A stretch of 64,000 bases of DNA from contig NZ_KI421513.1 of assembly GCF_000473325.1 (NCBI RefSeq), positions 1,621,217-1,685,216 on the forward strand, given 5' to 3'. Made by a program: the position numbers and the translations under genes. The stretch is from Leisingera caerulea DSM 24564 (lineage in GTDB: Bacteria; Pseudomonadota; Alphaproteobacteria; Rhodobacterales; Rhodobacteraceae). Shown here piece by piece: positions 9,772 through 17,770 of this stretch (its first letter is position 1; every line of letters begins with the position of its first letter). Under the pieces are notes generated by a model. The model searched no databases. It was not told the origin of the DNA and was given only the letters and a program-made list of their open reading frames with translations.

Positions 9772-9792
9772 GCGCCGCGCGATGCGCGGCGC
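9772..9792. other. GC-rich perfect hairpin
   Basis: GCGCCGCGC / GCGCGGCGC with a 3-base loop, 65 bases after the XRE-cupin stop. It may help terminate that gene, but no clear U-tract follows. Together with the repeat at 9849 and the terminator at 9927 it accounts for most of the 317-base gap 9708-10024. Confidence 0.4.
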
Positions 9793-9848
9793 GGTTGCGT
9801 TTTGCGGAAAGCCTTGCGGATGCCGCCCGCAGCGCGCAACGCGCGCTG

Positions 9849-9909
9849 CCCGGCCCAACGCCGCGCAGGGGGCAGGCGCAGCCTGCCGTCTGAGGCGGGG
9901 GCGGGAGGG
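9849..9909. repeat. GC-rich intergenic repeat, family B
   Basis: Contains the core GCCCAACGCC, then GGGGCAGGCGC and a closing GGGGCGGGAGG. The same order of elements recurs at 39381-39444 after glyA. Divergent copies; function unknown. Confidence 0.4.
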
Positions 9910-9926
9910 CTGCGTTCTCCCTCTGC

Positions 9927-9964
9927 AGAAAAAAGAAACTGCCGGAGCCAGAGGCAGCGGCAGT
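9927..9964 (-). terminator. Terminator of the dmmDABC operon
   Basis: Read on the minus strand: ACTGCCG, an inner GCC-TCT-GGC hairpin, CGGCAGT, then TTTCTTTTTTCT. It lies 61 bases after the dmmC stop. Confidence 0.8.
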
Positions 9965-10024
9965 CAGTGAGGCGGGCCTTAGTGACAGGGGTGGTAGGGA
10001 CGGCCCGCCAGGGTCCGCTCGGGA

Positions 10025-11071
10025 TCACTCGTCGTCGGGCCAGATACCGTCCGAGGTGGGGCTTCCGTCGTCATACTGCGAGAGCCACTCTACCATCAGC
10101 GGGCGGTTGTCGATGAAGCCCTTATAGGTCGCCAGCTCCTCCGGCAGGTCGCGGATCACCCGGTGCAGGCGGCGGCCCCATTTCGGCACCGTCACCAGAT
10201 CGTTGAAGCTGATCAGGTAGCAGCGGATCGGGAAGGCCAGCGCGTTGGAGCGGGGCAGGCGGAAGAAGGTCTGAAGCTCGACCCGCAGGTGCTGCTTTTC
10301 GCCGATGTTGTCCATCGTCAGCCCCTGCTTCATCACGCCCCATTTGTGGTAGTTCTCAGGACTGGTGTCCAACAGCGGGTTGACCGTCATCGTCCAGTTC
10401 AGGCGACGGGCCGGCTGGCCCTGCTGGATATTCAGCAGGAATTTCAGCGCTCGCACGAAGATGCCCATCTCATGCGCCTTTGGCACTGGCGCGTGCCATT
10501 CAAAGAAGTTCATCCCGATGTCGAAATCCAGCGACCAGTCAGCCTGGGTAGTGACCATGCCGGCATCCATCCACAGGTTGTCGTCGCGCTGGTCCAGCAC
10601 CGCAAAGTCGCCCTGGGTCTGGCGGGTGATGTATTCCATCGGCCCGTAAGGCAGGGTGCTTTCGTCCAGGAAAGTGAAGGTGTCGTCGATGCCCAGCGGC
10701 TTGTTGATCCAGCGCCAGCGGTTGCCGTCCTTGTGCAGTTCGAACAGGTCCGGGTATTCGGACGCCTTGGCCTCCATGATCAGTTCCAGCAGGTCCCAGC
10801 CGGCCAGCGTCATGTGCGGCAGCGACTGGCAGCGCAGCGGATCGTTTGCCAGCACGCGGGCACGGTCCTTCATTTCCGAGACGTAATGCTCGTCCACGTC
10901 GAAGGTGCGCTCAAACACCGAACCGGGCCGGTAGGACTTATGCGGCTCCATGTTCACCGAGTACATGTAGCTGTCCTCGTGGAACGGGAACGGGAAGCGT
11001 TTGACTGCCCAGTCCGAGTTCTTGAAGGTGAAGTCGCCGTAGAAGGTTTCGTCGTTGAATTGGATTGTCAT
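10025..11071 (-). CDS. dmmC: Dimethylamine monooxygenase haem subunit, DUF3445 family
   Basis: 348 residues of the haem-dependent oxidative N-demethylase family (DUF3445, HODM-like), found in the dmmDABC operon of marine roseobacters, where it helps turn dimethylamine into methylamine and formaldehyde. Visible family-like segments are PFHEDSYMYSVNMEPHKSYR near the N-terminus and TLPYGPMEYITRQTQGDFAVLDQ in the middle. Its start follows the dmmB stop by 9 bases with GAGGA upstream. Letter assignment among dmmA/B/C follows operon order and domain type; the activity is known for the system, not shown by sequence alone. Confidence 0.88.
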   Translation of the reverse strand: MTIQFNDETFYGDFTFKNSDWAVKRFPFPFHEDSYMYSVNMEPHKSYRPGSVFERTFDVDEHYVSEMKDRARVLANDPLRCQSLPHMTLAGWDLLELIMEAKASEYPDLFELHKDGNRWRWINKPLGIDDTFTFLDESTLPYGPMEYITRQTQGDFAVLDQRDDNLWMDAGMVTTQADWSLDFDIGMNFFEWHAPVPKAHEMGIFVRALKFLLNIQQGQPARRLNWTMTVNPLLDTSPENYHKWGVMKQGLTMDNIGEKQHLRVELQTFFRLPRSNALAFPIRCYLISFNDLVTVPKWGRRLHRVIRDLPEELATYKGFIDNRPLMVEWLSQYDDGSPTSDGIWPDDE

Positions 11072-11080
11072 TTTCTTTCC

Positions 11081-12046
11081 TCAGCGATCCAGGACCAGGG
11101 TCTTGCCTTCAAAGCGCGAGACGCAGGGCATGATATGCTTGCCGCTGGCCTTTTGCTCATCGGTCAGCCAGTGATCGTAATGCAGGAACTTGCCGTCGTA
11201 GCCGATGACATTGGTCTCGCACTGGCCGCAGGCGCCGCCGCGGCAGAGGTAAGGGGCGTCGATGCCGGCTGCTTCCAGCGCTTCCAGCAGCGATTGATGC
11301 TCGCCGACCTGAACCACCTTGTTCGACACAGCGCATTTTACCTCGAACGGCTTGCCGGAAGCGGGGGCCAGGAACTCCTCGGAATGCACGGCTTCGCGCG
11401 GCCAGCCCATCTCCCCGGCGGTGGAATGCACCCAGTTGATCATGCCTTTGGGGCCGCAGACATAGACATGGGTGCCCAGCGGCTGGGTGGCGAGCAGAGT
11501 CTTGAGGTCGATCGCCTCCCCCTGGTCGTCGTGGTAGATGTGGACCTTGCCGGGGTATTTGGCCTTCAGCTCTTCCGCGTAGGTGCCGAGCGAAGCGGTG
11601 CGGACCGCGTAGTGCAGCTCAAAATGGCCGCCCATCATGGTCAGCTGATGCATTTGGGCCATGAACGGCGTGATGCCGATGCCGCCGGCCAGCATCAGAT
11701 GCTTGCCTGCCCGCAAGTCCAGCGAAAACAGGTTCACCGGGTTGGAGATCACCATCTCCATGCCCTCTTTCACCTGGCTGTGCATGAACTTGGAGCCGCC
11801 GCGGCCTTCGTCGTCGCGGCGCACCGAGATCATGTAGGCGCCGCGGTCGGCCGGATCGGACATCAGCGAATAGGCGTTGAGCCTTGTGATATCGCCGTCC
11901 TGCATCTCCACCACGGTATGCGCGCCGCCCGAGAAGGTTGGCAGGCCGCCGCCGCCGGTGCGGACAAATTTGAAACGCGTGACCAAATCGTTGATTGGTT
12001 TCACCTCGGCCACGGTGACATTCAGTTTTGCGGTGCCAGCACTCAT
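11081..12046 (-). CDS. dmmB: Dimethylamine monooxygenase reductase subunit (ferredoxin reductase type)
   Basis: 321 residues, PDR/VanB-type oxidoreductase: flavin-binding barrel with RLNAYSLMSDP near residue 55, NAD(P)-binding LMLAGGIGITPF near residue 118, and a C-terminal plant-type 2Fe-2S ferredoxin with CRGGACGQCETN plus a later Cys in MPCVSR. It passes electrons from NAD(P)H to the haem subunit. Its ATG at 12046 overlaps the dmmA stop. The frame stays open upstream, but the ATGA coupling fixes the start. Confidence 0.92.
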   Translation of the reverse strand: MSAGTAKLNVTVAEVKPINDLVTRFKFVRTGGGGLPTFSGGAHTVVEMQDGDITRLNAYSLMSDPADRGAYMISVRRDDEGRGGSKFMHSQVKEGMEMVISNPVNLFSLDLRAGKHLMLAGGIGITPFMAQMHQLTMMGGHFELHYAVRTASLGTYAEELKAKYPGKVHIYHDDQGEAIDLKTLLATQPLGTHVYVCGPKGMINWVHSTAGEMGWPREAVHSEEFLAPASGKPFEVKCAVSNKVVQVGEHQSLLEALEAAGIDAPYLCRGGACGQCETNVIGYDGKFLHYDHWLTDEQKASGKHIMPCVSRFEGKTLVLDR

Positions 12047-12666
12047 TTGAACAGCTCCACTTTCTCGGGGATGTTGCCCGGATCCTCGGCGTCCACCCGC
12101 ACGCCCTGGAAGGCGGCGAGGCGGCGCGAGTAGTGATCGCGCACGAACAGGCTGAGGCCGCAGTGGCTGCATTCAAACGGGTCGGTGGTGACGTCCTCAG
12201 TGATGCCCTTGCAGTGCACGCATTGCATGCGCCGCGCGGTTGAACCGCGGTGTTCGGTCTGGATCGCGGTGTGCGGGATGCCCGCCGCGGTGGCCTCGGC
12301 CATGGCCTGGCCCATCAGGCTTTCGGTGCCGCTCAGATACACCTGCGTGCCCATGTGGCAATCCTGCAGGGCACGGCGGATGCGGCTTTGCGCGGCCTCG
12401 TAAGAGGGGCCGGCATAGAACTTGCCGGCGCCCAACTCTTCCAGCTGGCTGCTGTATTTGGTGCCAGTTGCCTTGGGGATGTAGATTATGTGGGACTTGG
12501 CCCAGAAATCCTTGGCCCCTGATTTTGCGAGGGATTTGGCCAGATCCAGGATCGCCTCGGCGCCTTCGGCGTCGGCAATCATCAGGTGGCCGCTGCCGGG
12601 CCGGGCTTCAAGCTCGCCGTAAACCGGGCGGCTTTTGATCGAAGGTGGGAATTGGGTCTTAGACAT
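12043..12666 (-). CDS. dmmA: Dimethylamine monooxygenase subunit DmmA
   Basis: 207 residues. The N-terminal two thirds look like an NAD(P)-reductase-like Rossmann fold (VYLSGTESLMGQAMAEA). The C-terminus has a rubredoxin-like or zinc-ribbon pair, CVHC (about residue 150) and CSHC (about residue 168), fitting an electron-transfer or structural-metal role in the monooxygenase. It lies 72 bases after dmmD, the gap holding a perfect hairpin, and overlaps dmmB by four bases. Confidence 0.88.
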   Translation of the reverse strand: MSKTQFPPSIKSRPVYGELEARPGSGHLMIADAEGAEAILDLAKSLAKSGAKDFWAKSHIIYIPKATGTKYSSQLEELGAGKFYAGPSYEAAQSRIRRALQDCHMGTQVYLSGTESLMGQAMAEATAAGIPHTAIQTEHRGSTARRMQCVHCKGITEDVTTDPFECSHCGLSLFVRDHYSRRLAAFQGVRVDAEDPGNIPEKVELFK

Positions 12667-12702
12667 GTGGGTCGCTTTTCCTGCAGTCCGGGTGAACGAA
12701 AG

Positions 12703-12729
12703 CGGGCGCCCCCGGGATGGGGGCGCCCG
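12703..12729 (-). other. Intercistronic perfect hairpin between dmmD and dmmA
   Basis: Arms CGGGCGCCCCC and GGGGGCGCCCG, 11 perfect pairs around GGGAT, without a U-tract on either side. More likely an mRNA-stability or processing element than a terminator, since dmmD must be co-expressed with dmmABC. Confidence 0.6.
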
Positions 12730-12738
12730 GGATCCGGA

Positions 12739-13884
12739 TCAGCCCTTTGCGGTGCGGATCGATTTGTCCTTGTCGTAGAAGGGCATCTCTGCGGCGGTGG
12801 CGGCAATTTCGGTGCCGTCGCCATTGCGGACCGTCAGCTCGGTGCCGGGCTTGGCGCAGTCGACCGGCATCCGCGCGATGCCCACGTTATGATTGTTGAT
12901 CTCGGAATACATGCCATAGGTGACCACGCCGACCTTCTCGCCGTTCTGCAGGAGGTCCGCGCCTTCATCCGCGGGGATCTTGCCCTCCAGCATGACGCCG
13001 TAGATCTTGAACCGCTCCTTGCCTTCGGCGGCATAGTGGTTCTCGGCGCCGATGAAGCCGGTTTTGCCGGGGGAGACGGTGAACTCGAGGCCCAACTCCC
13101 ACAGCGTGTCGCCGCAGGTCTCGTCGTCGAACGGGTAGGTTTCGGAGTTGTCGCCCGGGTAGAACAGCAGGTAGCTTTCGGTGCGCAGCAGGTCGAGGGT
13201 GGAGAACTGGACGGGCACGATGCCCAGACCCGCGCCCTTGTCCAGGATGCTGTCCCAGAGGTGCACCGCGTCCTTGGCCTGGCAAAAAATCTCATAACCG
13301 CGCTCGCCGGTGTAGCCGGTGCGCGAGATCATCACCGGGCAGCCGAACAGCTTGGTCTGGATGATGCCGAAGTAGGCCAGATCACGGATGCCGGGCACGT
13401 ATTCGGCGAGGAAGTCGACTGCGACCGGGCCCTGAAGCGACATGTCGTGCAGGTTGTCGTCGAAGATCACGGAGCAGTTCTTGCCGGCTGCGACCGTGTT
13501 CAGCTGCTCCATGCCGGTGCCGGTGCCGTGCACCACCATCCAGCTGTTCACCGACAGGCGGTAGATGATGCAGTCATCCACGAACTTGCCCTGGTCGTTC
13601 AGGATCGAGGCATAGGTGGAGCGGCCCGGCATGATCTTTTCGACGTTGCGGGTGGTGACCCGGTCGATGACCTGGGCCGCGTGCTCACCCACTACGTGTA
13701 CCTTCTTGAGGCCGGATACGTCCATGAGGCCCGCCTTGGTGCGGACCGCCTCGTAATCTGCTTTGGCGCGTTCAGGGGTGTGGTCATAGAACCATGCGGT
13801 TCCCATGCCGTTCCAATCTTCCAGCTCGCCGCCGATTTCCTTGTGGCGCTGCGCCAGTGCTGAAGTCCGCCAGATGATGGCCAT
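12739..13884 (-). CDS. dmmD: GcvT-like tetrahydrofolate-binding protein of the dimethylamine monooxygenase operon
   Basis: 381 residues, aminomethyltransferase (GcvT) family with the typical [15 protein letters not shown] segment near residue 195 and folate-binding-type [11 protein letters not shown]. In this operon it probably captures formaldehyde released by demethylation as methylene-THF. The start is the ATG at 13884 with GGGAG 9 bases upstream; the further ATG at 13914 would lie inside the operator at 13901-13914 and is rejected. Homologous to the C-terminal domain of Tdm (24592-26961). Confidence 0.9.
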   Translation of the reverse strand: MAIIWRTSALAQRHKEIGGELEDWNGMGTAWFYDHTPERAKADYEAVRTKAGLMDVSGLKKVHVVGEHAAQVIDRVTTRNVEKIMPGRSTYASILNDQGKFVDDCIIYRLSVNSWMVVHGTGTGMEQLNTVAAGKNCSVIFDDNLHDMSLQGPVAVDFLAEYVPGIRDLAYFGIIQTKLFGCPVMISRTGYTGERGYEIFCQAKDAVHLWDSILDKGAGLGIVPVQFSTLDLLRTESYLLFYPGDNSETYPFDDETCGDTLWELGLEFTVSPGKTGFIGAENHYAAEGKERFKIYGVMLEGKIPADEGADLLQNGEKVGVVTYGMYSEINNHNVGIARMPVDCAKPGTELTVRNGDGTEIAATAAEMPFYDKDKSIRTAKG

Positions 13885-13899
13885 TTTGCGTTTCTCCCT

Positions 13900-13947
13900 A
13901 TTGGTGCGGACCAAAATTGTTGATTTGGTTCCATTGGTCTGGTCCAG
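13900..13947 (-). promoter_or_regulatory. Paired TTGGT-N4-ACCAA operator upstream of dmmD
   Basis: TTGGTGCGGACCAA at 13901-13914, half-site TTTGGTTC at 13924-13931 and TTGGTCTGGTCCAG at 13934-13947, ending 16 bases before the dmmD start. It matches the element upstream of tmm in order and in spacing (23-24 then 10 bases between elements). Confidence 0.6.
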
Positions 13948-13981
13948 TTAGCCAAGAGAGGGGGTGTTGTGTCAATGAATA

Positions 13982-14003
13982 TTCCTATCAGGAAAAAGAT
14001 TTC
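13982..14003. promoter_or_regulatory. Inverted repeat TTCCTATCAGGAA plus AT-rich tail
   Basis: TTCCT-ATC-AGGAA at 13982-13994 continues into CAGGAAAAAGATTTC (to 14003). Related elements precede amtB, mgsA, fhs and mcl. The rest of the 553-base gap 13885-14437 holds the dmm operator, this site, the amtB promoter region and no gene I can support. Confidence 0.35.
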
Positions 14004-14374
14004 GCCTAAAATGCCGATTCCGCATGGCTTTGCGGCATGGATTGGCCTGAAATGGTCTTTTGGGTTGCCGGTTTGAGGTTGCGGATGCTGCCGGATGACC
14101 CGCCCAGAGTGAGAATCGGGAGGTTGCAGCGCCGCGGATTCGCGTGATTCCGCCGCAAACGGGCCGGTCCCCAGTGCGATTTGCCCGCGTTTCCCAGGGG
14201 CGTCGGAGTGCGGCAGCCAAGCGATGGCGGGGTTCCCTAAGCTGTTGGGGTGCGAGGGCTAACAGGTGCGGTAGGAGAACCAGGAAAGGGTGCCTGGGAG
14301 CCAGCAGAATTCCCTGCCAGTGAATAAACTTTCACATGATTATTGACAGATTTGCACACCGAGACCCACAATAA

Positions 14375-14390
14375 AGGAAAATAATATTCC
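14375..14390. promoter_or_regulatory. AT-rich element AGGAAAATAATATTCC before amtB
   Basis: GGAA and TTCC arms around AATAATA, 48 bases before the amtB start. Member of the AT-rich GGAAAA-type set seen upstream of several C1 units; it could also be the promoter core. Confidence 0.3.
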
Positions 14391-14437
14391 CAAGAGGCAA
14401 AAATGCCCGGGAGAACTGCCAACAGGAGGGCAAAACA

Positions 14438-15811
14438 TTGGATGGAAATCTGAACGCGCTAACAACCGTGTTCACCGAGTTCTATTACTGGGTGACGGTT
14501 GTCTTCATGTTCCTCATTCACGTGGGGTTCTGCATGTATGAGGTCGGCGCCAGCCGCCACCGCAACCACATGCACACATTGATGAAGAACATCATGATCA
14601 TTCCGCTGGTCACGGTGACATTCTTCTTTTTCGGCTGGTGGATCTACTGGGCCTTCCCCAGTTTCCCGTTCTTCGGCGGGCTGAACCATGAAGCGGGCGC
14701 GGCAAACCTGCCATGGTCGCAGAACATGGCTGCCAACCTGTCCGACCGGATCACCGGCGTGTTCTGGGCGGCGTTCCTGCTGTTCTCCTGGACCGCAGCC
14801 TCGATCGTGTCGGGGGCTGTCATCGAGCGGATCCGCTCCTCCGCCTTGTGGGTGCATGCGGTGATGATCGGTTCGGTGTTCTGGATCATCGACGCCGCCT
14901 GGGGCTGGCATGCCGAAGGCTGGATGGTCAAATACCTCGGCTATCATGATGCCTATGCGTCTGGCGTGATCCACGCGATTGCCGGCGGTTACGCGCTGGG
15001 TGTGATCATGGTGCTGGGGCCGCGGCTGGGCAAGTTTGCCGCCGATGGCACCCCGCGCGATATCCCGCCGCATAATCCCTGGATGCTGACCATCGGGATC
15101 TTCCTGATCTACTCCGGTTTCTGGGGCTTCTATGCCGCCTGCAACATCCCGGTGATCTCGCCCGAAGGTATTGGCGGGCTGCTGACTGGCGACACCTGGA
15201 CGGCCACCAACATCTATCTGGCGCCGACCTCGCTGTCTGCGATCACCTTCAACTTCCTGATGTCGCTGTCCGGCGGTCTGATGGCGGCCTATGTGGTGTC
15301 CAAGGGCGATGCGTTCTGGACCTTCTCCGGCGGTCTGGCTGGCATTATCACCGCTTCCGCGGGCAACGATCTGTATCACCCGATCCAGGCGATGCTGGTC
15401 GGTGCGGTTGGTGTCGTGATCGTGTACAAGCTGCACTACTGGGTGGAGCGCACGTTCAAGCTGGATGATGCGGTGGGCGCCGTTGCGGTGCATGGGTATT
15501 CCGGCGTTGTCGGCCTGATCATCGCGGGCTTCCTGCTGTGGGGCGCGCCGAGCTCGCCCTATGAAGGCTTCGCCACCGTGAACCCGGTGGGTCAGACCGT
15601 TGGCGCCGTGATCATGTTCGGGGTGCTGGGCTGGCTGCCCGGTTACCTGATCGCCAAGATGCAAGCCGCCGCGGGCGTTCTGCGGATCCCGGTAGAGGTC
15701 GAGCTGCAGGGTCTCGATTACGCCGAACACCATGCCTACGAAGACGCCAAGGCCGAAATCATTGCCGCCGACAAGGCTGCGCTGAATGGCGGCGGTGTTC
15801 CAGCTGAATAA
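14438..15811 (+). CDS. amt: Ammonium/methylammonium transporter, Amt family
   Basis: 457 residues with about eleven membrane helices. Conserved pore histidines appear in VIHAIAGGYALG and VAVHGYSGVVG, and the Amt-type segment SAITFNFLMSLSGGLMAAY is present. The start is TTG at 14438, fixed by AGGAGGG at 14424-14430 (7-base spacing); the ATG 5 bases on is out of frame. In gmaS-type clusters this gene probably imports ammonium or monomethylamine. It forms a short unit with the small gene at 15823, closed by a terminator. Confidence 0.93.
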   Translation: MDGNLNALTTVFTEFYYWVTVVFMFLIHVGFCMYEVGASRHRNHMHTLMKNIMIIPLVTVTFFFFGWWIYWAFPSFPFFGGLNHEAGAANLPWSQNMAANLSDRITGVFWAAFLLFSWTAASIVSGAVIERIRSSALWVHAVMIGSVFWIIDAAWGWHAEGWMVKYLGYHDAYASGVIHAIAGGYALGVIMVLGPRLGKFAADGTPRDIPPHNPWMLTIGIFLIYSGFWGFYAACNIPVISPEGIGGLLTGDTWTATNIYLAPTSLSAITFNFLMSLSGGLMAAYVVSKGDAFWTFSGGLAGIITASAGNDLYHPIQAMLVGAVGVVIVYKLHYWVERTFKLDDAVGAVAVHGYSGVVGLIIAGFLLWGAPSSPYEGFATVNPVGQTVGAVIMFGVLGWLPGYLIAKMQAAAGVLRIPVEVELQGLDYAEHHAYEDAKAEIIAADKAALNGGGVPAE

Positions 15812-15822
15812 GGAGAATTGAA

Positions 15823-16038
15823 ATGTCTACGATCGGTTACGACAGCTGGGCGGTGGATCTGGCAGAGGTTGGGGCGGTCTATCCGTTCCAGGGGTCAGAG
15901 GGGCTGATGGTGGTCCTTGGGGTGGTCTTCTGGATCGCCTGGCACCGGATCCAGTTTGTCCGGGAGGGCGAACATCTGGAGAAGGCCAAGCGGATGGGAG
16001 ACACGGAGAAAATCCACAATCTGCTTGAGAAGTACTGA
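15823..16038 (+). CDS. Small single-pass membrane protein next to Amt, unknown
   Basis: 71 residues, not recognised. Starts 11 bases after the amt stop with AGGAG at 15811-15815. It has an acidic, aromatic N-terminus, one likely membrane helix at about residues 27-43 (GLMVVLGVVFWIAWHRI), then a charged lysine/glutamate-rich tail (EGEHLEKAKRMGDTEKIHNL). Tight coupling to amt and a shared terminator suggest an accessory or regulatory subunit of the transporter; this is inference. Confidence 0.75.
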   Translation: MSTIGYDSWAVDLAEVGAVYPFQGSEGLMVVLGVVFWIAWHRIQFVREGEHLEKAKRMGDTEKIHNLLEKY

Positions 16039-16053
16039 GCTTCCCAGATCAGG

Positions 16054-16083
16054 GGCGCGCCATCTGGCGCGCCTTTTCTTTCC
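16054..16083 (+). terminator. Terminator of the amt unit
   Basis: Perfect stem GGCGCGCC / GGCGCGCC around ATCT, followed by TTTTCTTTCC. It separates amt from mgsABC. Confidence 0.9.
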
Positions 16084-16103
16084 TTCATAGGAAAATAAGT
16101 TTC
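16080..16103. promoter_or_regulatory. Inverted repeat and AT-rich element before mgsA
   Basis: TTCCT-TCAT-AGGAA at 16080-16093 runs into TAGGAAAATAAGTTTC (16088-16103), 68 bases before the mgsA start. Same type as the sites at 13982, 14375, 20702 and 29878. It overlaps the terminator's T-tract. Confidence 0.35.
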
Positions 16104-16170
16104 ATAAGAGTTGAACGGCAGATCGCAAACTGCTAGCCTTGATTCGAGATGAAAAGCAGGAGGCACACCC

Positions 16171-17067
16171 ATGTGCGGGATTGTCGGTCTTTTTCTGAAA
16201 GACAAATCACTTGAGCCGAAACTGGGCGATATGCTCACCGATATGCTCATCACCATGACGGACCGCGGTCCGGACAGCGCGGGCATTGCGATCTATGGCG
16301 CGGATGCGGATGGCCGGGCCAAGCTCACCGTTCAGTCCGACACGCCGGAGGAGGCCTTTGACGGCCTGGATGGCGCGCTGGCCGAAGCGCTGAGCGCCGA
16401 TGTGTCGATCCGTGTGATCGACACTCATGCGGTTCTCGAATTGCCCGCGGGCAAGGAAGAGGAGGCCCGCAGCGCGCTGGCCGAGCTGCGCCCCGGCATG
16501 CGTGTCATGAGCGCAGGCGACACCATCGAGATCTACAAGGAGGTGGGTCTGCCTGAGAAGGTTGCCGAGCGTTTCGACGTGCGCGGCATGAGCGGCAGCC
16601 ACGGCATCGGCCACACCCGCATGGCCACTGAATCCGCCGTGACGACTGAGGGTGCGCACCCGTTCTCCACTGGCTCCGACCAGTGCCTGGTGCACAACGG
16701 CTCGCTGTCCAACCACAACGCGCTGCGCCGTAAGTTGCGCCGCGAAGGCGTGCGGATCGAAAGCCAGAACGATACCGAAGTGGGCGCGGCCTATCTGACC
16801 TGGAAGATGCAGAACGGCGCATCCCTGGGCGAGGCGCTGGAAGGCAGCCTGGAGGATCTGGACGGTTTCTTCACCTTTGTGGTCGGCACCAAGGACGGCT
16901 TTGGCGTGGTCCGCGACCCGATCGCCTGCAAGCCGGCCGTGATGGCGGAGACCGACCAGTATGTGGCGTTCGGGTCCGAATACCGCGCGCTGGTGAACCT
17001 GCCGGGCATCGAAGACGCCCGCGTTTGGGAGCCCGAACCCGCAACCGTTTACTTCTGGAACCACTAA
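16171..17067 (+). CDS. mgsA: N-methylglutamate synthase subunit A (glutamine amidotransferase class II domain)
   Basis: 298 residues beginning MCGIVGLF, so Cys2 is the N-terminal nucleophile of class II (PurF/GltB-type) amidotransferases; also TMTDRGPDSAGIA and HTRMATES near residue 150. With MgsB and MgsC it corresponds to a glutamate synthase split into three genes, here transferring methylamine from gamma-glutamylmethylamide to make N-methylglutamate. AGGAGG precedes the start. One base separates it from mgsB. The gmaS downstream separates it from ordinary GltB-like proteins. Confidence 0.92.
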   Translation: MCGIVGLFLKDKSLEPKLGDMLTDMLITMTDRGPDSAGIAIYGADADGRAKLTVQSDTPEEAFDGLDGALAEALSADVSIRVIDTHAVLELPAGKEEEARSALAELRPGMRVMSAGDTIEIYKEVGLPEKVAERFDVRGMSGSHGIGHTRMATESAVTTEGAHPFSTGSDQCLVHNGSLSNHNALRRKLRREGVRIESQNDTEVGAAYLTWKMQNGASLGEALEGSLEDLDGFFTFVVGTKDGFGVVRDPIACKPAVMAETDQYVAFGSEYRALVNLPGIEDARVWEPEPATVYFWNH

Positions 17068-17068
17068 G

Positions 17069-17752
17069 ATGCAGACATATGATCTTGAAGCAAATGGCCT
17101 GCGCGGTCTGAATTCGGCCCTGCAGGAACTCAATGGCAGCTCCAACAAGACTGCTTGGGAAATCGTTAACCCCAAGGGCAGCCATGCGATTGCCGTGGGC
17201 CTGAACTCGCCCATTGAAGTCACCGTCAAGGGCTCCACCGGGTACTATTGCGCCGGCATGAACCAGCAGGCGACCGTCAAGGTGGAGGGCTCTGTAGGCC
17301 CCGGTGTGGCGGAAAACATGATGTCCGGCACCGTGATCGTCGAAGGCGACGCCAGCCAGTATGCCGGCGCCACCGGTCATGGCGGCCTCTTGGTGATCAA
17401 GGGCAATGCGTCGTCGCGCTGCGGCATCTCGATGAAGGGCATCGACATCGTCGTGCACGGCAACATCGGCCACATGTGCGCCTTTATGGCGCAGGCGGGC
17501 AACCTGGTGGTGCTGGGCGACGCCGGCGATGCGCTGGGCGACAGCTGCTATGAGGCGCGGTTCTTTGTGCGCGGCAAAGTCAAGAGCCTTGGCGCCGACT
17601 GTGTCGAGAAGGAAATGCGCCCGGAACATATTGAGATCCTCAAGGATCTGCTGGCCCGCGCCGGTGCGGATGCCAAGCCGGAGGAGTTCAAGCGCTACGG
17701 CTCCGCCCGGCAGCTCTACAACTTCGACGTCGACAACGCGCAAGCGTACTAA
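17069..17752 (+). CDS. mgsB: N-methylglutamate synthase subunit B (GXGXG domain)
   Basis: 227 residues consisting mainly of the beta-helical GXGXG domain found at the C-terminus of glutamate synthase, with repeating glycine turns (GSVGPGVAENMMSG, GDASQYAGATGHGG, GNIGHMCAFMAQAG). It probably links the amidotransferase and FMN subunits. No separate ribosome site is obvious; the start one base after the mgsA stop suggests translational coupling. Confidence 0.92.
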   Translation: MQTYDLEANGLRGLNSALQELNGSSNKTAWEIVNPKGSHAIAVGLNSPIEVTVKGSTGYYCAGMNQQATVKVEGSVGPGVAENMMSGTVIVEGDASQYAGATGHGGLLVIKGNASSRCGISMKGIDIVVHGNIGHMCAFMAQAGNLVVLGDAGDALGDSCYEARFFVRGKVKSLGADCVEKEMRPEHIEILKDLLARAGADAKPEEFKRYGSARQLYNFDVDNAQAY

Positions 17753-17770
17753 GGACAGGGATCAAAAAAC

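Noticed and set aside
10163..12133. 656-codon plus-strand frame across the dmm genes
   Set aside because: Antisense to dmmC and dmmB, which have full domains and ribosome sites; no recognisable motifs.
13901..13914. ATG at 13914 as dmmD start
   Set aside because: It would put coding sequence through the operator; ATG 13884 has a proper GGGAG leader.
14237..14422. Small minus-strand ORF upstream of amt
   Set aside because: Covers the AT-rich promoter region; no ribosome site or recognisable protein.
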